This document shows, one piece after another, positions 35,489 to 46,099 of a stretch of DNA of 64,000 nt (positions are counted from its first letter, which is position 1; every line of letters begins with the position of its first letter). This stretch comes from Ustilaginoidea virens (Eukaryota > Ascomycota > Sordariomycetes > Hypocreales > Clavicipitaceae). Both the position numbers and the translations under genes were made by a program. A model generated the notes under the pieces. The model ran no database searches. It worked only from the letters and a program-made list of their open reading frames with translations, and had not been told where the DNA came from. Where the stretch lies: contig NC_057319.1 of NCBI RefSeq assembly GCF_000687475.1, positions 2,232,001 through 2,296,000 of the forward strand. The letters run 5' to 3'.

Positions 35489-36738
35489 GGTGTCTTGATG
35501 ACTGTAAGTAAGCTGGAGTACATGCTGTTTTGAGAAACTTCAAGCATTGTACTTGCCTGCAGAAGAGGGACAGGCCCGTTCACAAAAAGAGGAAAGAGAC
35601 GAATGGTATATTGCAGTTAACAGCAATTGCCAGGAGGACGAAAAAAAAAGCCCTTGGCAATGGCAAGAAAGCAAACGAGCAAACGAGCAAAGAGCAAGAG
35701 AGCAAGAGAGCAAGAGAGCAAGAGAGCAAGAGAGCAAGAGAGCAAGAGAGCAAGAGAGCAAGAGAGCAAGAGAGCAAGAGAGCAAGAGAGCAAGAGAGCA
35801 AGAGAGCAGAAAGCTGGAAAGTGACTTGTAACTGAGCAGATTGACACAACGAAAATAGTTCTTACGGAAGCCGTGATGTGAGATTGTGGATGAAGGAGGA
35901 AAGAAGCACGAGGCACGACAGACGAAAGACGCGTTCTAATACTGCGAGGCACGTCCTCGGCTACAACGCGTAGCTGGTGGATCCTAAAAGAAAAGACCTT
36001 AATGCATTGGGAAATATTAAGCGACGCGAACCACACTAGTACGCGGTCGCTGAAGGATGACGCTGTTGGTGATGGTTTGCGACGCAGCAGGTTGAGCCTC
36101 AGCGGAGTTTTGGGGGGTTTGTGGTGGTAAAACCTCGGTTAAATCCCCTGGTCAGTCCCGCTATTGTACATACCCCCCTGTAAGACTTCCTTTTTTTAGG
36201 GACCTGAGTGAGGTAATCATTGTGGTCGGTACGTACCAGCTAACAGATCCAATTTCTGGAATTACCTTCGGAACGTAAGGAGCGGTTTTCCCCTTGTACA
36301 ATCATGAGTTCTTTTCTGTTGATCGTTGAGCCAGACATCGAGGCTTGGTGTGAGGCGTGAAGAGACACTAAATTTTACTTGTTGCACTTCAATTACTGGC
36401 AACAGCGCCATTTTATCCTCAAGATGAGGCCGGGGCAGGAAAGCTTCGCCATATTAAACAAGCCCACTGACGTCATTTTTCGTCTTGATGAAAGTATTAA
36501 CATGTAGCCTCATCCCGAGACTGCTACCTTAGGTACCGAGGTAGGTTGTAACTGTTGCAGGCATCGGATTTGCCCGCCTGGCGATCGATCAGACCATCAG
36601 TTTGAATAACATCAACCACCTAGGCGGTATCCTCACGCCACGCTTCATGCACGAAGGCGGCGACGACTGTTTATATGACTCTTGTCTGACTTATCACAGC
36701 GCTCATTCCGTACGTCATTATACGACGACTATACCTTT
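35489..36738. other. Intergenic region upstream of ULP1
   Basis: Holds the ULP1 promoter and leader, an 8-bp satellite array, and the 3' flank of the monooxygenase gene. Open frames of up to 139 codons crossing the array are products of the repeat. Confidence 0.5.
35693..35804. repeat. Microsatellite, 14 perfect copies of AGCAAGAG
   Basis: Fourteen exact 8-bp units, preceded by imperfect copies of GCAAACGA from about 35670. It lies about 200 bp upstream of the ULP1 start codon, so it may be transcribed in the leader. Because 8 is not a multiple of 3, every frame encodes an 8-residue periodic peptide without stops. Confidence 0.97.
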
Positions 36739-38896
36739 CTACAGCTGCGAGTTAACGTCTGCTAGTTTCTCCGTACAAAATGCTGCGAAATACTCATTCA
36801 ATGCATTCGCTGTTCCAGTTCCCTCCACAAGACCAACCACCGCGCCCACGTAACCATCAGGCCGAACCACGACAACCCCGCCTCTGTCTTCATCGAATCC
36901 CGTCTTGGCGTGAGCAGATGCAGTCGCGTCAGGTACTCTTTGGTCCCAACGGTCATCTGCGTATACATGGTGGCGATAGCGCGCCAAGAGTCCAGGAACA
37001 TCCCTTGATATTTCAATATGACATCTCTTTGTCGCAAATATTACACATAGTGTGAAAAATAAGCTGTGCGGGTTATGTTTCTCATGATAAGAAACCTCTC
37101 TGGCATCGCTTCTCATGTATCTTCTGTAGAAAGATTGGTTGCATCCGAGACCAGCAGCAAAATCGACCAAGGCCTTTCTGGTGACGGCAGGATTCCCTGC
37201 AAATATCAAAATACGAAATGAGCCATTCAGAGGCACCCCTTGCTCCAAGTGGACGACGTTGGCATCCACGACTCTCGTTACATCGGAATTGATGAAGATA
37301 TGGCCCGGTCGAAGTTTGGTACCCTGGGGATTCATAAGCATTGATTTGGCTGGATGGCTTGACGACCAGTTTAATTCATTTGGCCCATAAGAAACACCAT
37401 AGCCGCTTGTGAATTCGCACGATTCTTTGAAGGCTTTGACGAATTCGTCCTCCTCTTCAGTTACGGTGTCCTGTGAAGCCCCGTTTGAGGCTGCTTCCAT
37501 CTCATTCGTAGTAGGAGGGCGTTGAGAGAACAACTTTGAGTATCGATTATCGAAGTTCACAAGGCTTTCCGCTACTGTCTTGCGCTCGTTCTCGTACGTT
37601 TTGAGGAGGTCTCGATGGGCGAAACCACCTTCAACCGCGTGGATCTTCCATGCAAGGTTCAGTGCGTCTAGGAAAGCAGTGTTCATCCCCTGTCCGGCTT
37701 TGGGCTGCATTGACGAGGCAAACGATTAATTAAGAAGCAAAGAAATCTCGAGTCAGGTCTGGTTCTGTCATAGCTCTCAACTTACACTGTGTGTGTGGCA
37801 TGCGTCGCCGCCTAGAAACACGCGTTGATCTAAGCTATATTTTTCCGAGATTCCTTGGCCAATGGGGTAGGTCGAATACCATTCTACTCGCTCCCATTCT
37901 ATAGTATATGGATGCAGAATTTTCTTGGCCAATTCTTGAAATTGTTCTTTTGTTAATCTTTTCATTGATTTCCAGTCAGACTCTTCACAGGACGCAATCT
38001 GGACATAGAACCGGACCATATTTTTCTCCCTTGGGATGACCAACATTGGACCATGCTGACTGTGAATTGTGCATTTCATCTGCGTCCTTACGGTGAGCTG
38101 CTGGATTGGACGACGTTGAGTTGAGCTCGTCGGACCGTACCTTTATATCTGGAAAGTCGGTTTGAACAACGCCATCCATAACACCCCAGACTTGCTCGAT
38201 TGGACCGATATGCTGAAAACAGATGTTGAGCCGTTGCCGGATAAAGGATCTAGCACCTTCCCCCCCAAACAGGTACTTTGCTCTGACAGCCTCTACGGCT
38301 GTCCCGTCCACATGCTTCAATTCCACATACACCGGGTAGTATGGGTTGTTTTTCTCCTCGGATTCGAAACCAGCTATAGTCCATGGGCGTTGAATGTGCA
38401 CGCCTTTTCTCCGAAGATCATCGATAAAGACTCGTTCAACGTACCCTTGATGAAGAAGGGCTGTGAAGGGGTAGCGGGCATCAATAAAGCTTGGGCAGGT
38501 AGCCCATGTTCCAGTCCGAACAATATTTTTACTGGATCGATCAAGATTCCAGAAGGCAACTTCATACACCCGAGCAGGATCGTGAGCCATGAGATCTGCT
38601 TCCAGGCCCATAGTGCGGAGAATATCCAATGTACGTGGCTGGAGACCGTCGGCTCTCCCTGTAGGTGTCGGTTCCGGCCTATTGTCAATATGCTTTATGT
38701 GATAACCCCATCTGGCCAGACAGTCAGAAAGCATGAGCCCAGCAGGACCAGCTCCAACAACGACTGAATACACATTGTCAGTCACGCGCGATAGTCCCAT
38801 TTTCCAGGCCTCGGGCAGTCCCCGCAATATCCCGCCCAGTGACTTACCAATGTCATAGAATTCAGACCCTGCACCTTGGGTACTGTCCACCGCCAT
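36739..38896 (-). CDS. FAD-dependent aromatic monooxygenase, phenol 2-monooxygenase-like
   Basis: Probable flavoprotein hydroxylase of phenolic compounds (class A, NAD(P)H-dependent). Exons are 38896-38141, 38079-37786 and 37704-36739, giving 671 aa. The FAD-binding GxGxxG is VVGAGPAG (48-53), the DG motif is [10 protein letters not shown] (83-84) and the second FAD motif is [17 protein letters not shown] (from about 342). The C-terminal third matches the thioredoxin-like dimerisation domain of phenol hydroxylases ([10 protein letters not shown]). No secretion signal is apparent. No other catabolic genes flank it, so no cluster is indicated. The exact substrate cannot be told from sequence. 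Confidence 0.9.
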
Positions 38897-40088
38897 GGTT
38901 CTTCCTTTTTACTTAGGCCAATTTCCGCAACTGACTTCAAATAGAGATAGCAGATGCAAAATGTGGGATGCAGAGGAGAAGGTGACCCAATGTACTCCGT
39001 AGCCCAATCCCACAAATAAGCGAAGCAGGAGGCGGCAGGGCAGGTTCAGGGCAGAGCTCCTTGTTTATAGCACAGAGTGGGGGATGTAAGCGAGGAGCGC
39101 GTAAAAGTTCTCATGTTACGACGTAGAATCGGCGAATGCTGCCGCTATATATAATGCTGAATATGAAGTCATTGCATACATCAAACGATAATAAGAGAGA
39201 AGTTTTAACAATGAGGCATGCGAGCCAACCAAAGAGACACTGTTAAGAGTCTGCAGATTAAGCGCGCCAAGGCCAACGCATAAATAGTGGTTGAGACTTG
39301 CGCACCCAGCCCATAAGACGAGTGCTTAGAAAACCACCCTCACACAAGACACGCACTTTGTGCTTCTTACAACAACAAACAATGTCAATGAGCAAAAGTT
39401 TTTAACAATAAAAAGGAAGCCCCGACAAGCGCCACAGACATCAGCGTTTGAATGTCGGGCCCTCGGATATTTGATGAATGTTAGCTGTCCGCGTCGCCGT
39501 TGTTGCAGCTTACGGACAAGTGATCTGCAGACAAACGCTGTATGCCATCGGCAGGCATCAAGCAACCGGCTGGGCCTAGTTCGACGGGTGGGTTCTTCTG
39601 GGGACGAACACGGCTATTAAATGCCGCAAGATATGCCGATGCCGATACGATCAATACATACGGAGTACGACAGATCCACCACAATCAAATCCTTCCCCAC
39701 TCCGCTGCATATCTACATGGTCAGAACTGTCCAGGCGAGAAGGTGCTCCAGATGGCAACAGGCGACTTTTTAAATTGACAGCTGTCAGACCAGGTGCAGA
39801 TTTCATTCACTTGGTAAAGCAATTCCCTCTGGGGCAAGAAAAGAGACGTCTCTGGGTACCTAGGTATATACCTCCTGTCTGTAGTTTTGCACAATATGGG
39901 ATTATTTCATGGGTACCTTAGTAACCTAAACTTATGTACTTCACCTCCTAATGCCAGGATCAAACGCTCTAATGTTGTCTCCCCTGCACGCAACATCATC
40001 CCCGTCACATTATTGTCGCGCCTCTATTATTTCTTCCACTTGGGCTTGGTATAGTCTCGAGCGTTAGATACATTGCAACTAAACACCG
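38897..40088. other. Divergent intergenic region, monooxygenase/unrecognised gene
   Basis: Promoters of two divergent genes lie here. Two copies of the TACTCCGTA 9-mer or its complement (38993, 39659) and CCTAGGTA-type motifs (39855-39920) are present. No coding signal is evident. Confidence 0.5.
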
Positions 40089-41880
40089 ATGTATTCCAAA
40101 AAGTCTTCCCTAGAAGGAAACAAGGCGGGCGTTGCTCAGCATCCAATGAAAGCCAAATCGACATCAAAAAATGTTTATCTAGAAAACGAAGCTCACACTA
40201 CTTCACCTCGAAGAGGGAATGCCAAGCAACCGCTGACAATACGAATGAACTTGACCGAAGGTCAAATGAACAAACTCACTGACGCGTACGTTCACTCTCA
40301 GAAACTCTCACCTTTGCGGTTAAAGATTTTGTCTAATCTCGGCCAAGTATGACTCAGAAAGTGGATAGCAGTCCGATCAAGGCAGAGAGGGCCGAATTTA
40401 TTGCGTCAAACAGTCAAAATAGTAATGACTGTTACTCTGACAGTTATGTATTGCCACAAAAAGTATACGATAGCAACCAGTTGCGACATCATCAATACTC
40501 CGACTCATCGCCTTGCTCTGAGCTCATTGTTGAAGCGCCAAGCGCTATAACAGATAGCTTGGCAGAGCGGCGAAAGCATGAAGCTCCCCCTGGAATAAAG
40601 ATAACCACACCGAAATCCCGATTTGTTCAAGCTCAAAGAGGTCAAGTGCTCGGTTCTGGACCTGATGACTGTCCAGGAATCTCGTCCCCTTATCACCAAT
40701 GCTCGCTCAACTCGGGCATCAGCGGCAGTGGACAATTTCCTTCTGGAAAAGTGAACTACAAAATTGACAGGTCGAGCCCCGGTGAACGCGCCAATAATGA
40801 ACTGGTTGACGTGTGCACAAAGTGGACGGACACTCCAAGTCCGCACCCTCAGCGGGACTATCCAAAGCGGCAACAGAGCCTGATTCAAAAACCAAAGCGG
40901 TCGAAAAGTACTACGGAGACGTTGAAGAGATCAAGTATGTTGTCGCATACTTCTGCCGAAGGATTGCCAATGAACACCAGCCCGGAAATCCCGCAAAATC
41001 TTCGGTCAAGGGTCTCGCCGAGCTCGCAATTTTCGCCTCTTCCGCTATATTTTCGAGGGCAGAGTTTCCCATCTACGAAAGCGGGTGGGAAAACAATGGT
41101 TGGCCACAATGGCTGGTTAGAGTGCACAGGGACGATTCTAGAGGACGGGAAGAAATCGCAGTCTAAACGAATGGGATTTCTCCACAGCATAAAAAGGATT
41201 GCAAAGGATGTTGTAAGTCATTTGATCAGGATGGTCAGCACGAAGAGAATACGAGCTAACCAGAAGCTAAGACTGCCGAGATAAACGCGTCTTACCGACG
41301 ACCCAACCAGTCTGAAACTGGATTGACGAGCTCTCAAGTGGCGATCTCTCTGGACGCCAGAGAACAGAGTCTACTATACTGCGAGCTGGAATTCTATCTG
41401 ACATCAAGCCTAAATGAGTACATTGTAGCCGAGTTTGACAGCGGTCATCTTGTGCCTGGCCATCTCAAGAAGATCTCTGACTTCTGGCTTTCACAGGGTC
41501 GTCCAAGGGTAATCAGTTTTCGATATGACCTTGAAACACAGCTGGAATTGATAGCTTTACATTTAAACGAGTTCAGGTTCTACGGTCGGCGCCAAGGTGA
41601 TAGGACGGATATTTTGGCATTGCTTCACGCCATGAAGGTCCATGCGCGAGCCATGAGGATCCGTACATTTTGTCAGCCGGATTCGGTCATCGCCAAGCAG
41701 CTGGTCGATTCACAATCCTTGTTCAACATGCTCAACGCTCCGAGCTCCCAGCAGCTGGCACTTGATGAAATAGCACATTTCTTTAAAATGATCGTGTCGA
41801 GGGAGCGGGCTAACCATGCAACAGCAATATCGAGAGGTCAGAGTGTTTACCCGAATGGCCGATACAGTGGGGTTGCCTAG
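40089..41880 (+). CDS. Unrecognised protein, three exons
   Basis: I do not recognise a family. Proposed exons are 40089-40285, 40348-41212 and 41272-41880, giving 556 aa. Frames close across both introns (donors GTACGT and GTAAGT, branch CTAAT/CTAAC, acceptors ending AAG). A TAA lies 9 nt upstream of the chosen ATG in frame. Residues 1-350 are rich in Ser, Pro, Lys and Gln and look disordered. The last 190 residues look folded and helical: REQSLLYCELEFYLTSSLNE, then a patch ending QGRPRVISFRYDLETQLELI, then RTDILALLHAMKVHARAMRI. No signal peptide or membrane segment is seen. Possible roles as a scaffold or regulator are speculation. Confidence 0.65.
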
Positions 41881-42618
41881 CCGAAGACACAACCGTGGAT
41901 GAGGCAAGTCAGGACTTTTTAGGCGGCTACAACAGGGCTGGGCGTTGAAGTGACTGGCAGCTTGAGGTCTTTGGGTCTTGTTTCTCCTATAGGTTCGCAG
42001 TTCATTGAGATGGGTGCTCGCAGTCAGTACCTCTGGAGTAGCTGTAAAGCAACACGCAACAGCAACACACTTGGAGTGGTTGTGTAAACAAACCTGTTCT
42101 AGTATTGTGGTGCGTTGAACCGATATACCGGGTATTTTTGGAGAAGAGTATCCTGGTAAGAAGCATATAGTCCTTTGCAGGTAAACCTTTGCAAAACTGC
42201 TTGCGCAATAAGTGTGCGGGTGGATAGGCGGATGACACCGTCATGATAAGACATTATTCATCACGATTAGGAAAAATATAAACGGACGGACATTCAATGT
42301 ACAGCCTTCCCTCCTGCAATAAGAGAAGTTCCAACATACGCTCAACAAGGCCTTGCCGACTATTGTGAAGTCGTTGCAGGAATAGGAAATATGCATAACT
42401 GCATCCATCAATCAATAAAGTTGAAATCGAGCAGAGGTAAAAGGATGGCGCAGCTTTTAATAAATTGAGGGAATTTAGCGATAACATTTTATTCCCTGCA
42501 GGCGCCGCTTGGTTGGATCTATCGATGCATATTCGATTGCCCCTAGTACTTAGCGTACACAACCAAACATCCTCGTGCCGCCAAAATTATGGTTCAGGTC
42601 CTCTCATACTCCCATATT

Positions 42619-42895
42619 TTAGTGAGTGAAGGGCTCTTCTCGACCATGCCTTCGTCCCCAGACCAACTGTCCGTTTCTGGCTCTTGATGTAGCATTTTTG
42701 ACCTTGCGGGAGGCATTGGCGCCAAGCCCGCCAACAACTGCATCCAGGAGAGAAGTTACAACCCGAGGTATTCCTTCAGCACTTTGACGGAGCCGGGCGG
42801 CAACTCCTCCGTTGTTGATGGCGAAGTGCTGCATCAAAGGGTTGGTTGGCGACTACACCGCCCATAACGGCTCCGACAATTACTGCAGCGACACC
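42619..42895 (-). pseudogene. Possible frameshifted glycine-zipper protein remnant
   Basis: In one minus-strand frame, near 42890-42850, the translation is GVAAVIVGAVMGGVVANQ, typical of Gly/Ala-rich membrane glycine zippers. A one-base shift later the next frame continues GGVAARLRQSAEGIPRV and VVGGLGANASRKV, ending at 42619. A single indel in what was one small protein would explain this, as would an assembly error or chance. I could not find a start codon or a convincing upstream exon. Confidence 0.25.
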
Positions 42896-43084
42896 AGTTT
42901 GGGTATGAGTGAGGTGGTTGGATGGGATACCTCAAAGATCAAGCGAATGAACAAGATAGCCGTCGTCGGAAGAAAACGTCGCTATGCGTGCTAGAACAGG
43001 ACAACCGCGGGCATGATGCGCATGACGAAGATCTTGGCGACGTGGAATATGGCAGTCTTGCCGATAGAACAACAGCAGATCCCC

Positions 43085-43107
43085 GGGGGGGGGGGGGGGG
43101 GGGGGGG
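43085..43107. repeat. Poly-G tract, 23 nt
   Basis: Uninterrupted run of 23 G on the plus strand, preceded by CCCC. Such runs are prone to length error in sequencing and can form G-quadruplexes. Confidence 0.95.
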
Positions 43108-44222
43108 AGAGCTAATTGGGAGTGAATAATAACATCACCATCACTCATTGGTACTCCAAAGGCTGCTGCACTCTCACGGCAATATTCTTCATTTAGGCCT
43201 CGAGGCAAATTTTCCTGGCCAGGTACCTTGCGAAGGTCTCTCAGTACATAGTAAGTCCATCTGGGACGAATGGTGCTGTGTCGGAGTAGGCCCGCTGACA
43301 CCTGTCACCACAGCACACCGCAGCAGGCGTACGACGTGAAGCTAAACACTGATTAGTTACGCGTCCACACGACAAGCGATTTGCTTCAGCAGCGAGAAAG
43401 AAGGCCGAGGGGCAACGAAAGGGCCCCCAAGCGAAAAAAGGGTTGTGAAGTTTTTGCTCGTCGAGGCTAGCCATAATCTCTTTCCTCGTAGTTTTGCGTC
43501 GGCGGATATGCCGCACAAGGGCTTATGACTTGGTAGTGAACAGTGAAAAAGAGAAGAAACAGGCGATGGTACTGTAGTGGATCATGCACCAGACTGCTAT
43601 TGTAGCTTGAGTCTGGTGTTTGGTGTTTGGAGGTGGCACCTAGGTACGTAGCACTTCGCACTTCTGTACTCCGTAGCTAGTGCCCAATCACCAATCACCA
43701 TGCAGTGATTGGCCAAGAGGTCTTGCCTCGTGCAACATCGGTTGGGGGAACTGATTCGTGCAGCTTCCAATTCTCACGATCTAGTTTATTCTTCTGCTGC
43801 AGCGCTGCGGCTTCTTCAACTGCGTCTGCGTCTGCGTCTGCATGTGCATGATAATGGAGAGAACTCACTGTCACAGCGACGAGTACAAGACATCCGCGGA
43901 ACACCCCCTTCTTCAAGCGTCCATGCGATATCGACTGTAGCCTGTCGGTTGCTTTCGCCTGCTTTCAACTACAAACAACAGATTGGCGCACGCAGTCCGG
44001 GTGACAATCTCTTCTCGTTTCTCCGGGATTCGACCTCGGCAGCGTTCCTACGATTATCAGGCCTGAGCATCCCAACGTCCGTCACACAATCACACAAGGC
44101 TGCAAAGGCGAGCCGCCCAACTCTGATTCAAAGCGCGTTCCCCCCCCGGCGCCTTCTCCCCCATCCGCTGCCCCTCCTTAGGGTGAGGCCCCCCGGAAAG
44201 TTTTCCGCCGCCCAAAGGAGAG

Positions 44223-45650
44223 ATGCCGTCGGCCGTCTCTCCTTCAACGATGCCGGCGGCGATGGCATCAATCGTCCCGCTCCAGGCCTTCCGGCCTGAT
44301 TTGCACGAACGTGCTTGGGCGTCAATACCGCACCCAACACTGCCGTTGATTGCCACCGCCCACGCAAAGGCCGTCACGGTTTTCTCCCTCTCCACTTTCT
44401 CGTCCCATAGCACTCTCACCGGTGGCCACACCCGGTCCGTTCGATCCCTCGCCTGGAAGCCAGGCCTGCCTTCTCACAAGCTTTGCCTCGTTTCCGGAAG
44501 TTTCGATGCCACCGCCGGACTCTGGCGCTGGGATGGCGACGCCTCGGCCCAGACCCATGCTGACGGAGAAATGCTCGAGACCGAGATCATGCCTAGTCGA
44601 TGCGACTACGATAGCGATGCAAGCCATTCGCAAGACAAAAACTGGGACTTCACCCTCGTTCTGGAGGGGCATGATTCAGAAATCAAGTCCTGCGCTTTCG
44701 CACCCTCCGGAGCCTATCTCGCCACCTGTTCGCGTGACAAGTCTGTGTGGATCTGGGAAGACATTGGCGCGTCCGAAGCAGATGACGAATGGGAGACAAT
44801 TGCCGTTCTCAACGAACACGAGGGGGATGTCAAGGCCGTGGCCTGGTGCCCAGATGTCCCTGGGAGGAAGTCCCGTCGCCAGTTTGGCTCAGATGTCCTT
44901 GCCAGCGCCAGTTACGACAACTCTGTCCGCATCTGGAGGGAGGATGGCGATGGCGAGTGGGCTTGCGTTGCAGTTCTCGAGGGTCATGAAGGAACCGTCT
45001 GGGGTATCGAGTGGGAACCCAGGCCACAGCACAGCCGGTTTCCCCGACTGCTCAGCTACTCAGCTGATGGAACGATTCGCCTCTGGGCGCTGCAACAAGA
45101 AGACGACGAGGATGAGGACGGCGGCAGCAACAGCAGTGCTGGCTTTGCTGCACGCAGCGCTCTTGGAGGGATTCCCAACACCATGAGGCGGTCGTTGAGA
45201 GAAGAATGGACGTGCACACATATTCTGCCCAAGGCACATGACCGAGATGTATACTCGGCAACGTGGAGCAGAGAGACTGGACTGGTGGCTAGCACCGGCC
45301 GTGACGGCAAGATTGCGCTCTACAGAGAGAACGGTCCGTCCAGTCAGCCATCCACAGAAGCGAGCCACAATGGTGACGAAGGCTCGGCGGACCAAACCAG
45401 CCTGAACGAAGCCAGCGAGCCTATTCCGACCTCGCCGACAATACCTCCAACGACTTGGGATGTGTTGGCCATCTTGCCCAATGCCCATGGACCGTTTGAA
45501 GTCAACCATGTCACCTGGTGTCGACGTCACGATGCCGCTTGCGAACGGCGTGGCAAGGAAGAAATGTTGGTGACGACTGGGGACGATGGCCTGGTACGGG
45601 CATGGCAAGTCGGCGTCAAAGGCCACGGCGGCGCAGGGGGGTGTTTCTGA
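44223..45650 (+). CDS. CIA1: Cytosolic iron-sulfur assembly WD40 protein Cia1
   Basis: Targeting-complex subunit that helps pass Fe-S clusters to cytosolic and nuclear apoproteins. It is a single exon of up to 475 aa, forming a seven-bladed WD40 propeller. Repeats are visible as LTGGHTRSVRSLAWKPG, VLEGHDSEIKSCAFAPSG (with DKSVWIWE), LNEHEGDVKAVAWCP (with DNSVRIWRE), VLEGHEGTVWGIEWEP (with DGTIRLWAL), the AHDRDVYSATWS repeat, and a final NHVTWC...DGLVRAWQV. Acidic inserts (EDDEDEDGG) lie between blades 5 and 6. In-frame Met codons at 44223, 44250 and 44262 precede the conserved start, so the first residues are uncertain. A T22 run lies 60 nt after the stop. Confidence 0.92.
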   Translation: MPSAVSPSTMPAAMASIVPLQAFRPDLHERAWASIPHPTLPLIATAHAKAVTVFSLSTFSSHSTLTGGHTRSVRSLAWKPGLPSHKLCLVSGSFDATAGLWRWDGDASAQTHADGEMLETEIMPSRCDYDSDASHSQDKNWDFTLVLEGHDSEIKSCAFAPSGAYLATCSRDKSVWIWEDIGASEADDEWETIAVLNEHEGDVKAVAWCPDVPGRKSRRQFGSDVLASASYDNSVRIWREDGDGEWACVAVLEGHEGTVWGIEWEPRPQHSRFPRLLSYSADGTIRLWALQQEDDEDEDGGSNSSAGFAARSALGGIPNTMRRSLREEWTCTHILPKAHDRDVYSATWSRETGLVASTGRDGKIALYRENGPSSQPSTEASHNGDEGSADQTSLNEASEPIPTSPTIPPTTWDVLAILPNAHGPFEVNHVTWCRRHDAACERRGKEEMLVTTGDDGLVRAWQVGVKGHGGAGGCF

Positions 45651-46099
45651 GCAGAACAGCTAGAACCACGTCGTATGTATATAAATCAAAGAGCCTCCCC
45701 CCCCCTCCCTTTTTTTTTTTTTTTTTTTTTTGTGCCTCGTCACGACGCAGTGGAGGTCCATGAAGCAACCCCTTTTATTTTGCATCAAAGAACAACAAGA
45801 CAAGAACGAAGGGGTTTGAAACTCGAATGCCTAGGATTACGATTTGGAATTAGAAAACCACAAGTGAAAAAGAAAAAACCACCAAAACATATGCTATTTA
45901 CTGCCGTGCCCGAAGCCACGCTATAGGAATACAGGTACTACTGAGAGCCCTCATATGAGGATTTTATGATACAGATTACTAAACACAAGGAACCACCTCT
46001 CCACTCAACTCGATTATCCTCCCTATACGGGCACTACTCCCCACTATCCATATTGAAGCGCCCCTTTTCCCATCACCATTGCTGATATCAAATATGGAG
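45651..46099. terminator. Convergent 3' region CIA1/KGD1
   Basis: About 450 bp between stop codons, with a C-rich then T22 run at 45696-45731. No gene seen. Confidence 0.5.

Larger units (their letters stand above)
41881..44222. other. Gene-poor region with poly-G tract
   Basis: No clear gene. Minus-strand segments at 42620-42890 and 43000-43520 have protein-like patches in shifting frames, reported separately. The end of the region (43700-44220) is the CIA1 promoter and leader. Confidence 0.5.

Noticed and set aside
35547..36036. Open frames encoding periodic REQESKRA-like or LLSCSLAL-like peptides
   Set aside because: Products of the 8-bp microsatellite, open in all frames; not a gene.
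36739..41880. Secondary-metabolite or catabolic gene cluster around the monooxygenase
   Set aside because: Neighbours are a SUMO protease and an unrecognised gene; no synthase, transporter or further oxidoreductase lies nearby.
43695..43916. Short frame with a signal-peptide-like start and ADADADA stretch
   Set aside because: Caused by a GCGTCT repeat in the CIA1 upstream region; no stop-to-start context or homologue supports a secreted peptide.
44350..45186. 278-codon alternative frame inside CIA1
   Set aside because: Overlaps the WD40 reading frame entirely and is Pro/Ser/Arg-rich, typical of an out-of-frame GC-rich reading.
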